64,000 bases of DNA from Diphasiastrum complanatum. Its lineage: Eukaryota > Streptophyta > Lycopodiopsida > Lycopodiales > Lycopodiaceae. The notes under the pieces were generated by a model. The model saw only the letters and a program-made list of their open reading frames with translations, was not told the DNA's origin and ran no database searches. How positions within the stretch are numbered: position 1 is the stretch's first letter; each line of letters starts with the position of its first letter. The position numbers and the translations under genes are program-made. Location: the NCBI GenBank assembly GCA_029204225.1, contig MU831912.1, positions 1-64,000 of the forward strand. The letters are read 5' to 3'. Below, piece by piece: positions 52,634 to 63,560 of this stretch.

Positions 52634-53418
52634 GCAAGAGAGATACCTCTTGCTTTTCTAATCTTATTGATGATTCCACAAGTAACCAATGGCTATGTCT
52701 TGTCTCTTCAAGTTTTATGGTGCATGTGTATTTTCCATCATGCAAAGCTTTTTGGAGTTATGGAGCTATTGGAAGGATTGCACTATATGGAGTCTTGTTC
52801 AACTATAAGCCTAAGGTTGTGTACCTTAGTGTTCTTGAAGGTTATTGCTTTGCATGTGTTTTCTTGGAAGCAAGGAAGGATGGAGATCCAAGTCTATGGA
52901 TCATGGTTGGATGCTTATCCACCAAGGAAAACTACATAGCCTTTACACTCTCTATCTCAAAGGTGTTTGAGCATGGAGATGTTATTGTTTTTCATGAAGA
53001 TCTAGTTTCAATCTTGGAAGGGGCCGAGAGCACATCATTTTATGATGCATCACAAATCATTTCTATGGTGGGTAATCAAGTTGTGATGGGGTCGAGGTTT
53101 GAGGAGAAGTATCCTCAACATGCATGTCTAAAGAGACCTTCATCATTGGACAAGGCCGAGACCTTGTTGTTCTTATTTTATGGAAAAAAAAGGATAAGTA
53201 AAGGTGGTATTCATTCTATTCTACTCACCTATGGTTCTCTTTCTTTGATTGATGATATATCTTGCTTAGTTGAGATTTGCTTATCTCAAAGATCAAGTAA
53301 GACTATTCTTGTTTTGAATGAAGTATTTAATTTGGAATTAATTTTTGTCATTAATGACTTGATTATGTTTCCAAAACATCGAAAGCAAGATATTATGCCA
53401 TCATTTGTATGCTCTTAA
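52573..53418 (+). CDS. Unidentified 281-codon ORF within copia element
   Basis: Open frame overlapping the end of the protease frame. The protein has hydrophobic and Ser-rich stretches (for example SLSKRDTSCFSNLIDDSTSN, then YLSVLEGYCFACVFLEARKD). I recognise neither integrase nor RT motifs. A weak resemblance to the copia RNase H motif (LSTKENYIAF compared with LSTTEAEYIA) is the only hint. An open frame this long is unexpected by chance in ~62% AT DNA. It could be captured host sequence, a rearranged pol, or a species-specific ORF. Domain order and strand fit co-transcription with gag. Confidence 0.4.
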   Translation: MFDIFNQDKTSYGAGALSSLSKRDTSCFSNLIDDSTSNQWLCLVSSSFMVHVYFPSCKAFWSYGAIGRIALYGVLFNYKPKVVYLSVLEGYCFACVFLEARKDGDPSLWIMVGCLSTKENYIAFTLSISKVFEHGDVIVFHEDLVSILEGAESTSFYDASQIISMVGNQVVMGSRFEEKYPQHACLKRPSSLDKAETLLFLFYGKKRISKGGIHSILLTYGSLSLIDDISCLVEICLSQRSSKTILVLNEVFNLELIFVINDLIMFPKHRKQDIMPSFVCS

Positions 53419-53504
53419 ATTGAGTAAGAGCAAAAATGAGTTTAGTACTCCTAGTTTGAAAAAAAAAAGTTTTTTCATGTCTTGAGACATATTGTGAACT
53501 TCTT

Positions 53505-53993
53505 TTGAGAGTAAGTGAAACATCCAATGAGGACACTTACATCCTTAAGAAAGTATTAAGCCTCAAAGAGATCAAGTTTGAGTATGCTTTCAAGATTAGA
53601 TCCATTTTGGATAGAGTTCATATTGTTTGGACTAATAAAGCTAGCATGCTTAACCTTGAATATTGCTCATGGTATAATCTTGATCTATATGATCTTTGTG
53701 ATCATGATGAAGCTTGGAGGCCTCGGATTTTCATATTCTTATGCAACCATCTTCATGCATGTGGAGTTCTCAAATCCGAGATCAGGGTCAAGCATGGAGG
53801 AGGCATATCGACATTGTGGCAGATTGGTGGAATATTTTTCAAAGGCATTTGGAAAAGATTTCTATCAAAGAGATCTTATCGTGGATTTGGTAAGCGTGCT
53901 GCTATGATGGATTCTTTGGATCTTCACTTCAAACACAAAAGAAAGAATCCATACACGAAGGATCTTCATCAACATCAGATAGATATATTTTAA
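53505..53993 (+). CDS. Second unidentified ORF within copia element
   Basis: 162 codons ending at the polypurine tract. It contains VLSLKEIKFEYAFKIRSILD, a Cys/His-containing middle and a basic end KHKRKNPYTKDLHQHQIDIF. The last residues HQIDIF occupy the place where copia pol normally ends (the LTR follows within 10 bp), but the usual KHI...FTKPL block is absent. A separate 109-codon frame overlaps it. Coding status is uncertain. Confidence 0.3.
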   Translation: MRVSETSNEDTYILKKVLSLKEIKFEYAFKIRSILDRVHIVWTNKASMLNLEYCSWYNLDLYDLCDHDEAWRPRIFIFLCNHLHACGVLKSEIRVKHGGGISTLWQIGGIFFKGIWKRFLSKRSYRGFGKRAAMMDSLDLHFKHKRKNPYTKDLHQHQIDIF

Positions 53994-54000
53994 GGAGGAG
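53988..54000 (+). other. Polypurine tract of copia element
   Basis: TTTTAAGGAGGAG immediately before the 3' LTR; matches 39550-39562. Confidence 0.85.
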
Positions 54001-54823
54001 TGTGAAGAATTGTAAAACATATCTATCTTACATATGTTGATTTTGCGGGTTCTACCCATGTGATTTGATTGTACATATTCAAGGTGTGTAAAATGAGCAC
54101 ATATCCTTGTAGAATAGGGCGAGTTTGAGCTAGGTAGATCAAGTTCCAATGACATGCATAAAGTCTAGTTGGTCTAGTATGACATGCAACAATGTTCACA
54201 ATGTCTAGATTGACATGCATGTAGATTTACACATAGAATTGGTCAAATATGGCGTTGTAGGAACTCGAGCCATCATCAATGCATTGTGTCTTAAATTTCT
54301 ATTGAGACATGCATAGCATGCAAATACTCTAATGGACACATGCAAGTAGAATTGTAGGTTCATAGTTGAGAAATTGACATTTGGATAAAGTAGGTAGCTG
54401 TTAGGTGTGGTAGTAGTTTACACTTGAATAGGTGAAGGGAATGCATTGGATGCTGGTAGTACCATGAATTTATGCTCTCCTATATATGTACATATGGTTC
54501 TCATTCATTTCCAATGATGAATCAAGCTTTGGTAAGGTCATAATGTCAAAATTGGATCTCATTCTATTTCGCTTGTAATTGTATTCTCTCTCTAATTTGA
54601 GATTGGTGTCTTCTTCATACATTATTTTGCTTGTGTATTTTCCCTATTTGTGAAAAATTAGTATTGCTTTGATCTGTAGCATTCTAGATCTCTAGCATCA
54701 AATCTGTTGGTAGATTGTAGTATTACTCTGTAGGTGATCTGTGTGCTACCACAAAGCATGGTAAAGATCATTCACACTTTTGTTGTGGTTCCCCACACGT
54801 GTGAAGTTGCTGGATTTTTCACA
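54001..54823 (+). repeat. Copia 3' LTR
   Basis: 823 bp. It differs from the 5' LTR by a few substitutions and small deletions (for example near 54405 and 54690). Confidence 0.9.
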
Positions 54824-56060
54824 ACCACGGGCATCCCAATAAAATCCGATAAACTAATAGTGCTTCTAGTAAGTCCATTACTACAAAAATAATGATGAAT
54901 TGAACTGAACACCAACAATTTTAACTGCTACATCTTCCACCATGTCTTTAGGTAGATTGATTAGCCAACTCAATTGTAAACGTTGCAGGTTTCATCTTTG
55001 TAAGACCCCATTTGGCATACAATTTTGTAGAAATAAGATTGACTCATGACCCTCCATCTATCATTGCCACCTCTCAATCAAAATGTCTATGTTGAATCGG
55101 CAAGGTGATGTTCCTCTGTTCGCTCTCCCAAGTGGCCTCTACATTAACTACTTCATTTGATTCTTTAAATCTGACACAATATAGTGGTTCTCAGTGGACT
55201 TTTGGTTTAGTTTTGGTCAATCTCTCAGCTAATACTTCTTTGGCTTGAGGCACCAATTTTAAGAATTCTCCCAATGTAATATCCATCTTACTAGACAGAA
55301 TATTCATGATTAGCTCTATTTGCAACGCCTCTGATTTTGTCATCTTAAAGGATTTTTTATGATAATGCAATTGGGTATTAACATCAGTACATTGATGTGA
55401 TCTATGCAAAAGGATCAGATAATTTCGTTGGTGGCACATGTACAGAATGAACTTCCAATGCAACTCTGACATTTTTCAAGGCTTCTTCCTCTTGTAAGTC
55501 TTTGATCCACTGCCTTATATTGTGATATTTCTTCTTCTCAGAGTTGAGATTGGATAAACCCCAGATGCGATAGGTAAATCACTGATTGGTACAGATTTTG
55601 CAGGTGGTGGTTTAGCAGCAACTTCTTTCCATTTTTGAGCTCTTGTGACAATCATAACTGTGCAGATGGTTCAATGGATTTCCTTGGTATAGGACAAATT
55701 GTTGGTCTTTATTTGATCATAATCATGTTCAATGGAGCTATTACTGGTGGTGGTTCTGGTCTCGATAGACAATCTTTATAGCAATGTTCTTACCCGCATT
55801 CTCGACAAAAAGGAATTAAATTTGTCTTCATTTGGACATTCTGCAATTTGATGATTTTCTCTGCATCCAAAACAAATAAGTGGTGCTCTAGCCCATTGTC
55901 TAGATTGTTGTTGTTGCGTAGCAACATAGATAGCATATTACTCCGGAGGTCTAGTGTCTTGTTCCGTATTATAATTCCAACGATCCTGTCTACTTGAAGC
56001 TTCTGGCTCTATCATATTTGCATGAGGAGCTTGTTGTACTTGAGGAGCATGTAAATCTAA
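54824..56060 (-). pseudogene. Ty3/gypsy gag zinc knuckle and protease remnant
   Basis: Minus strand, right to left: a CCHC knuckle CFGCRENHQIAEC near 55885-55830 (C-x2-C-x4-H-x4-C); a degraded linker; 55472-55191 frame with ALQIELIMNILSSKMDITLG; and the protease core VAMIDGGSxVNLI near 55080-55030. It then runs to the copia insertion at 54824 and on into 49591-48899. Confidence 0.7.
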
Positions 56061-56081
56061 CGGTTTTGAAAAACCAAGGCC

Positions 56082-56653
56082 ATGGACCTTACCATTTGGT
56101 GCTTTTCATCTGGGACTTTCTTGATAACCATACTTAGAATATCTTTGCTGGATAATCCGAGGACTAAACGAACAAAAAGCAGTCTTGTGTCCAAGGTTCT
56201 TCATGTTTTGAATCTTACTAAAAATTTGCTCTCAATTAATAGGATCGTGGATCATTGGTCATAGGAAGTCATTGCTATTCTACAAATAGTCAAGCTCTTC
56301 ATACTTCAACTTTTGAATTGACTGATATGTTATGGCATGTCAGATTAGGCCATTTGAATATATATAGTATCCAACAAATGTTGACTCTGAATTTGGTACA
56401 AGATCTGCATTCCATTAGCAAATCGACTTCTCACTATGAAAGCTATATTATCAACAAGCATGCTAGAAGTCCATCCCATTCCGATTCTGCTCATTCTTCA
56501 AAAGACTTACTAAATCTTGTACATAGTGACATTTGTGGTCCTATGAAAACCTGTTCCACAGGGGGAGCCATTTACTTTCTAGCTTTTATTGATGATTTTT
56601 CTAGAAGAACTGTCGCTTACTTTCTGAAGAATAAATCTGAAGCATTCAAGTAG
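56082..56653 (+). pseudogene. Ty1/copia fragment: pre-integrase and integrase start
   Basis: The protease tail KVLHVLNLTKNLLSINRI is at about 56190-56245. GAG-pre-integrase MLWHVRLGHLNIYSIQQML and the integrase start [32 protein letters not shown] lie in the frame 56255-56653. It ends abruptly. No LTR. Confidence 0.85.
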
Positions 56654-56689
56654 TTAGCAAGGAAATATAAAAAAAGGAAGAAATAAAAC

Positions 56690-57530
56690 ATCGTGGCATG
56701 TGTATTGTAAGTCCACATGTGAGTAATTGTTAATAAACTTCTACCATGGCATGTGTATTGTAAGTCCACATGTGAGTAATTGTTAATAAACTTTTACCAT
56801 GGCATGTGTGTTATAAGAGCATGAGTAGAAGCTTAATAAGTTCTAAACTTCTAAAACTTCGGAAACTTAAATTAGAAAACTTAAGCCTGGAAATAAAGTT
56901 CTAAGTTTAGAAACTCAAGTTTCTAAGTCAGAAGTTGTGAGACTTAGAATAGCAAGTTAGAAGACTAATCCCATAAGTTAGTGGAAAACTTATGGAAGGT
57001 CCTCTTGCTAAAAGAAGAGAGACATTTTTCTTGTAAATAACACATTGAGATTATGCTAATTGCAATCTTGTGATTTGATCTCTCTATTTCCTTGTGTTCC
57101 CTTTGGAAGGTGAATAGCTTGAGGGAAGGTGCTCGGGCCTCCTCTTGCCTCCTTTTCATAGGACTTTTATTGTGACATGTTTATGTATGTTTTATGCTTA
57201 TTTAGCCGCAATTGTTATTATTATCATTTCCCTTTGGCTGTTAGATAGGTTTAGATTAACGAGTTTGCTAGTTGGGTAAGCCTTAGCAAGCTCTAGTTTA
57301 GTTAGATAGCTTGTTGATTGGGAAGCTTACCAAGCCTAATTAGATCGTTCCTAGTTTCGAGCACCAGTTGGGAAGCCTTGGTGCTCTTCTTTTATATTTG
57401 TGCTCTTTCCTTTATTTATAAGTTTTATGTAGATCTTAGAAAGTGGACGGACTGGTCTACCACTATACTACAACCCGGACCATGGATAGATTTAGAATAG
57501 CAACCACATCATTAGTGTTTACGTCCAACA
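56690..57530 (+). repeat. Gypsy LTR with 53-bp repeats at its start
   Basis: Ends TTTACGTCCAACA at 57530 just before a Tat/Athila-type primer-binding site. Two and a half copies of a ~55-bp unit (tggcatgtgtattgtaagtc ... gttaataaactt) at 56691-56820 lie near the presumed left end. Its exact start is not fixed, and no 3' partner LTR is found downstream of the pol remnant. Confidence 0.6.
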
Positions 57531-57545
57531 TTGGCGTCGTTGCTG
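57531..57545 (+). other. Primer-binding site (Tat/Athila-like)
   Basis: TTGGCGTCGTTGCTG, close to TTGGCGCCGTTGCCG, the site typical of Tat/Athila/Ogre gypsy elements. It differs from the initiator-Met type used by the other elements here. Confidence 0.7.
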
Positions 57546-58084
57546 CTTTTTAAGTTTTTTTACATAGCTTACTTTTCTTCTTTTGCCGTTGCTACGTGCT
57601 CGTGTGCATGTTTGCATGTTATCCTTTTCACACTTCTAGAACCCGTCTTCTCTCCAGGTCCTAACAAAACTACTGAGCAACCTATCAAGTCGGGGGGAGA
57701 AACAAAGTGCCAACTTGGGCATTTTCTTTGAAAGAAGTGATCCAAGTGACATTTTTCTACCGTCAAATAGATATATTAGAATTTGTCGGGCTCTCTGCAA
57801 CCATAACAGAACATCACCTTTCAGCCTATCACCTCTGCAAATTCTGACCCTACTCAGATTTCCAAAAATCAACCTATGTTACTGACCAATCCCTTTGTTT
57901 CTCACCTAAATCTTTGTCGTAGAATTCACCAGGTGTACTGAGGCTAGATCTACAAAAGATCAATCCTCTGGAAGCTTTGTGAATTCTATCTTAGAGATTT
58001 AGTCTGATTTTTGCAAAACAAACACTTTTTTTTACTATTGCACTTGGCTCCCAGAAAAAATACAGTTTGAGAATTCGTCGACCA
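57546..58084 (+). mobile_element. Gypsy leader or decayed gag
   Basis: No recognisable gag or protease between the primer-binding site and the pol remnant. A deletion of several kb relative to a normal element is implied. Confidence 0.45.
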
Positions 58085-59690
58085 TACCATGAAATCGCCC
58101 ACAGTCTAAAACTTTGACATACACCCTCTGCGGGGACATATCATTTCAAAGAACGGTATCGCAACTGACCCTGAAAAGGTCATGATCATCCAAAATCTGC
58201 CAAAACCATGCACTATTAGAGAAGTATATTCATTCCTAGGCCACACCAACTATTATCCTAGATTTATTCTCGATTTTGCTAATAAAGCACGATCAATCTA
58301 TAAGGTAGTGGTTGTTCCCAAATTGACTGATGAACAAAGAGTCACATTCAATCAGTTGAATGAAGCTCTCATGAATGCACCTATTCTCCGAGCTCCTAAT
58401 TACTCCAAGGAATTCCATGTGCATACCAATGCATCCAATTTTGCCATTGACGGAGCAGTGCTCACCCAACCGGGGGAATTCAAAAAAGATTATCCAATCT
58501 AATTTTTCAGTAGACAATTGATACCCGCTAAAGTCAATTACACCACTACCGAGCGTGAAGCTTTGGCAATGGTTTTTGTTAAAAAATTTCGCCATTATCT
58601 GCAGGGAAAACTTTTTGCTTTCTTCACTAGTCATCAAGCACTTCTCTACCTTATCAACAAAAATTGCACAACCGGTCAAATTACTCGTTGAATCTTGTTA
58701 TTACAAGAATTTCAGTTTCAAATTGTTGTTCAAAAAGGTGTTCAACATTTTTTAGCAGATCATTTATCTTGAATTTCTAATCTACCAACTCCTGACCAAG
58801 GGGTCAATGATGATTTACCCGATGCCATCTTGTTTCAAGTTGACTATACCCGCATTTGGGCAAGGGATATTACTGAATATTTGACTTCAGAGTAGATGGA
58901 TCCATCCTTATCTGAACTCGAACAATGTGCGTTGATCCTCAAAACAACACCTTATATGTTGATTGCAGAACAACTTTACAAGCAAGGGTTCGGATGTCCT
59001 CTAGAGCTTATAAGCAATAGGGGTACACATTTTTTTAGCTCTGTCAAAGCCGATATACTTTCAAAATTTCTGGTTGTACATCGCAAAAGTTCCCCGTATT
59101 ATTCGCGATGTAATGGCTAGGCGGAATCCACCAACAAAATCTTGTGTGGTGTTTTAACGAAGACCATCGAGTCTAGCCGTACCGATTGGGAATTAAAACT
59201 CCATGTCGCTCTGTGGGCATATCGTACTACCCTGAAAAGAGCTATAGGTTTAACTCCTTTCTAGTTCGTATATGGCCTGGAAGTAGTCATGCCTATGGAA
59301 TTCCATGTTCCATCTCTACGAATAGCATATAATCTGGAGCTACATAATCGACATATTCTAGCTAATAGATTATTCCATCTAAAACAACTTTGTGAAACAC
59401 GACGGATCACAGCATCCATGCTCAACAAGTCTACAAACGTCGACATGATCGATCATTAAAACTCAAGGAATTCTAGATCGGAGATAAGGTCCTCCTATAC
59501 CAAGCCAAAGCATTTACAGGCATATTAAAGTTTTTCGGACAAAGGCCATATGTAATTCTAAAGAGATTTGCCTCTGGATATGTACAACTCCAAACCTTAC
59601 AAGGCGAACCTTTAGACACTGTGGTTAATAGAAGCAGACTTAGAAAATATTACGAACTCTGTTTTTATCTTGATATGTACTAAGTTGTTG
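58085..59690 (+). pseudogene. Ty3/gypsy pol remnant: RT end, RNase H, integrase
   Basis: RT C-terminal CGDIISKNGIATDPEKVMII and EVYSFLGHTNYYPRFI (58130-58270); RNase H FFSRQLIPAKVNYTTTEREA and FTSHQALLYLI (58500-58660); integrase core pieces ELISNRGTHFFSSVKADILS, KSSPYYSRCNG*AESTNKIL and LWAYRTTLKRAIGLTPF (59005-59265); C-terminal pieces to ~59690. At least seven stops plus frameshifts and an internal loss in integrase. No chromodomain seen, consistent with the non-chromovirus primer site. Confidence 0.85.
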
Positions 59691-60345
59691 TTTTTCTATT
59701 GTTACTTTTGCTTACTGCCTGCTTGCCATTTTGAAACTTTTTGTATGTTTATTTGTTGAGAACATCAAGATATCATCAACTTAGTAAATCAATCAGCCTT
59801 TTTTATGCAACCACAAGATTTCATTCTTTTTTTGAATTTTTGATGAAAAACAATACTAGAGAGAATTCGCCTAGACCAAATGTGTACGATTCATCTGTCA
59901 CAGTTGCAAAGTAAGACATTTTGAAAATAGAAAAAAACAATTAATTCTCTTCAGATCCTCGCTTACAGAATTCGCAGACAATTCGTTGAGTCTCAAAACA
60001 TGATGCACGATTTCTTTGTCACATCTGCAAATTTTGATCATTTTCATTTTTGTACTATCAGAGAAATCAACCCATTTTTGTACAAAAGTAACTTCCAGGA
60101 ACTCGCAGGACCATTAGAACTCGGGCTCAGAATCCGCAAACCTTACTGAGAAATCGGGACACTGACGATGAGTAGTGGGTGAATTTGCAATTTTCTGTCA
60201 AAAAAAGTCTATATATAGGCCTCACCCATTCCTCCCACGAGTTCATTTATTTTTCTGCTGAAGAGATTATGCTGAAATTTTTCAAAAATTTCAAAACTTC
60301 CTAAAACTCTCACCATACTTTTCAACACAGACTCATACTATTATC
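59691..60345. other. Non-coding; contains a TATA box
   Basis: Follows the pol remnant. A good TATA box TATATATA (60210-60217) precedes the ORF at 60346 by ~130 bp. It may be an LTR of another element; no repeat partner seen. Confidence 0.4.
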
Positions 60346-60940
60346 ATGGCCTTTAGAGACTCCTCACTCTCGCTCCATCGCCGTAAGGTCCCAAATTCTT
60401 ATACGGGCGATATTTTCTTGATCAACATAAAGAATTATTCTACAACTCTCACCTTGGCCAAGGACATCCTCACCAACTTTGGCTTCGATCTTACCTATTT
60501 CACTGATCAGCAGAATGAGAGCTTGGTGCATGCGGCATATTCCACTTATTTTGAGGAATTCCACTCTTTCCTGGTAACCTTGAAGGATGGCAGCTATATC
60601 GTCATCGACGTTTCTCTAGGCCGTCTAGAGGGCATTGGCTTCCCTAACACTCGAGAGATGATTCATGGCAAAGGCACAAGCTATGATCCAAATCACTTCA
60701 AGAACTTCGTGATGGATGATGGCAAGACCATTGCATAGACAAACGACGACATTGCCATAAAGCTCATCCAGGACCCTAAACTTTGGGCAGCCGCATAAAT
60801 TATGAATGCCATAGTTGAAGTACATATTGCCCAAGTGGATCGCATTTGAGCGATATGGGGCCAGCCCACTATTGTCTCGGAATTCAAATATATAGAGATC
60901 GACCCAGCAGACAGATTAACATTAATCAACAATGATACTT
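60346..60940 (+). pseudogene. Unidentified ORF (130 codons, homologous-looking frame continues past stop)
   Basis: ATG 60346 starts MAFRDSSLSLHRRKVPNSYT, then TLAKDILTNFGFDLTYFTDQ and GSYIVIDVSLGRLEGIGFPN, to a stop at 60736. The same frame continues protein-like (TNDDIAIKLIQDPKLWAAA, then IVEVHIAQVDRI and YIEIDPADRLTLI) with stops at 60796, 60847 and 60940, so the original protein was longer. I recognise no family. Its place after a pol remnant and a TATA box suggests a retroelement ORF or a retrocopy of a host gene. Confidence 0.4.
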
Positions 60941-62484
60941 AAACTATGTGCTGGAGAAATATGGCATGACCAACTGCAAATAGAGTTTCTTTTCACTCGA
61001 CCCCAAGTCTGAAACTGTCAAAAGAACAATGCCCAGAAACAGAGGCAGAAAAGGAGGCCATGAAGCAGTATCCATTTCACTTCATAATTGACTCATTGAT
61101 GCATGTTATGCTCCGCTCTCAACCTGTGATTTCTTTTGATGGGTGAAAAACTAATTCTGTTGTTCATGAAAGGATCCAGAGTCTAAAATGTTGTCACAAA
61201 TCCATAGCACGTGTTTTCACACTGTTGTGGGGGAAAAGTTTACAATGGCTTACATTCAGCGGCCTTGCTTGCACATCACTTGCAGAGGCCTGTTTGGGAG
61301 GGATTTTGATTCACCAATCAAATCAACGTGATTTTGATGACAAAAACTATAAAAATCATCTCAATCGCACCTTATTGGCACTCTCTAGCATATGGGTATG
61401 ACTTACAACTTTGAATCACTTACACATACCAAATTATTCCCTAGACATACCAAAGGAGTGTGCAGCCTTACACAATATAGCCATGGTGGTCACGTATCTC
61501 CATAAACTTTTCATCTTCCTTGACTTTCATCACAACATTACTCCATTCACTGCTGAGTGTATTAGTGTTGAATTCTATTGCATTTACGTAAAATAGTAAC
61601 CAGGACAACAACACCTCCCGTCATTAGACCCCCACTCAACCCAGTTCTTCAGTCAATGTCCTAGATACGCGGCCTACCTTTCAACTTCTCAATTAATACC
61701 AATGGCCAATCACAACAATGATCCAATACCCATGTCAAAAATGCATTTGTATTGCCCAATTCAATTCCTATCCCCATCCTACACTGTGTATCCAGTTGGA
61801 TTTGCCCAAGCAAGATGTTACAATGTATACAGTTAGGATTTGAAAAATCTATGAAGAAGAATGTGAAGCACCTCCATATTGTGCTATGCAATTTAATTTG
61901 ATTTGCTCAAGCAAGATCGTACAATGGATCCAATTAGTTTTTTGCAAGAAGCCTGTGAAGATTATGTGGAGGACACTCCCCAAGAAACACTGCAACTATT
62001 ATCCATGGCTGACGAAATCAATCTGGTCAAGGAGTGGGCTTCATAAGGGCTGGTTCAACCAGGTTTGTTGTCAGTTCTGTAGTTAATGCATTACACGTAG
62101 TCAGTCAGGTATGTGACTCCAGAGGCATCTGGATTTAAGGAAGGACTGAAAAGTTTGTTTTCTGTGACATGCGGCTCAACGTCCCTCAAAACTTGCTATA
62201 TTTTTCAGCATCCTAAATAGCAGGAGCATTTTTTGGTTGATGTTTTTCTGTTTGTGTCCATTTCATCTGGAGATGCTTCATTTGCTATGGATATGATCTG
62301 AATCAAGAATTTTGGTGTGATACCGCCTTGAATCCTTGCACAGAGAGAGGGAAAGCAGCAGGCGCAAATTGAAACTTAATATTACTATTCTGGCAACTTT
62401 TTTTTGTTAGCGCTAACTTTAGCATGTCCATTTTTTACACAGATTCACAATTATTTCAGTCAGCAATAAAAAAGCCCAATAAAG
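60941..62484. other. Intergenic or IFT140-like intron, nothing recognised
   Basis: About 1.5 kb. An ~80-bp imperfect tandem duplication (gatttgcccaagcaagatgt-type unit at about 61799-61877 and 61901-61983) is the only structure noted. Confidence 0.45.
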
Positions 62485-62522
62485 ATGGAGGCAGACAATA
62501 CCATGCTATCTACTTCTGACAG

Positions 62523-62598
62523 CAGTATTTCTTCAACTGAGTGCATTTCCAGAGGAAGTCTAGTCAATGAGCCTACTTTGAAAGACTTCATTGATATG
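62523..62598 (+). CDS. IFT140: IFT140-like exon (start uncertain)
   Basis: The open frame ends SLVNEPTLKDFIDM at a donor gtagtc (62599) and is in phase with the next exon. Possible acceptors are at 62522 (ttctgacag) and 62552 (tttccag); the frame extends back to ATG 62485. Sequence before the domain is poorly conserved in IFT140, so the identification rests on the following exon. Confidence 0.4.
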
Positions 62599-62783
62599 GT
62601 AGTCTTTTGCTTCGACTCCCTTTGCCATTGTCTTGGAAGAAACCGGATGCAAGCAAAGTTGATTATTTTGAAGGATTCACTTTGGTTGATCATCTATAAG
62701 CAAAATTGTTTGATTTAGCTATTGAATTCAAACGGTGATGCCTTTGGAACTCAAACACTGATGTCATTAAATCATTGCTGCAG

Positions 62784-63020
62784 CAGGAGACTGCCAATCC
62801 AGTGGTTCAAAGAGCATTGAATGAGTTTACTCATCATCTTGGATCTGAAAATGTACTTGAAGCCTGCAAATCGCTAGATATTATAGAGAGTGCAAGCATT
62901 TGGGAGAAATTGGCATGCTTTTGTGTGAAATCCAGGCTAACTGATGTTGCCTTGCACTGCCTAGCCAAGATGGGGAATGCCGCTGCCGTGGAAGTGGCCC
63001 ATGTAGCTTCGAATGAACCT
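62784..63020 (+). CDS. IFT140: IFT140-like exon (TPR/WAA region start)
   Basis: Acceptor attgctgcag, donor gtgtgt; 79 codons in phase. It encodes NPVVQRALNEFTHHLGSENV and SIWEKLACFCVKSRLTDVAL, then HCLAKMGNAAAVEVAHVA. The spacing WE-x-[LM]-A-x-[FM]-CVK-[ST]-x(4)-DVA-x(2)-CL-x(2)-MG-[NH]-A is that of IFT140, a core IFT-A subunit acting in retrograde transport in cilia. Its presence suggests flagellated sperm. Other IFT-A subunits with related repeats (WDR35, IFT122, WDR19) are alternatives. The remaining exons are outside or in unrecognised sequence. Confidence 0.6.
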
Positions 63021-63560
63021 GTGTGTATGCCAACTTGGTATTATAGTAGATGATTGCAAAAAGACATTTTGATTTTGACGTAGTGTCATGAATATCTTGA
63101 GCTTGTGTGCAGAAAATCAGATTTGCCACCACGACATCTCGAAACTGTATTTGTTGTCTCTTAGAAACAAGAATCTGAATCCTCCACTTTCTTTGTGCTA
63201 ATTTTTTTGTATTGTGAGAGTCTTCCCTTTATTTAGTTTAGGTATATAGTTCAACATAAGCTACATACTTGATTTACAGCATCTTTGGGTTCCACTTGAA
63301 ACTATGCAAGCGTTTTTGAACAAGTCAATCATGTAAACAACATCAACATATTGACTCATTCAAATACGGAATGATCGCCTCTTAATTATGTATATTTTCT
63401 GAAATCCTAATAGAGATGTTTTTCTAGTCACTAAATTAATTTAATCATTCTATTACTTCATAATGGTAACGCTTTCAGGAAAAATATGAAAGAGATTTGA
63501 ATGAGTTCAAATGTGTTTTGTCTTTTGCATATCCATTATTGATATGTGCAAGATGATTAG
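63021..63560. other. IFT140-like intron, nothing recognised
   Basis: 540 bp of AT-rich sequence before the family-A LTR. Confidence 0.5.

Larger units (their letters stand above)
49592..54823 (+). mobile_element. Complete-ended Ty1/copia element, 5,232 bp
   Basis: LTRs 49592-50453 (862 bp) and 54001-54823 (823 bp) begin TGTGAAGAATTG and end TTTTTCACA. The target duplication ACCAC is at 49587-49591 and 54824-54828. A primer-binding site lies at 50454-50466 and a polypurine tract at 53988-54000. The LTRs are very similar, so insertion is recent relative to its surroundings. Internally there is gag and a protease/GAG-pre-integrase region, but no recognisable integrase, RT or RNase H. About 1.4 kb of other coding-like sequence fills that place. 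Confidence 0.9.
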
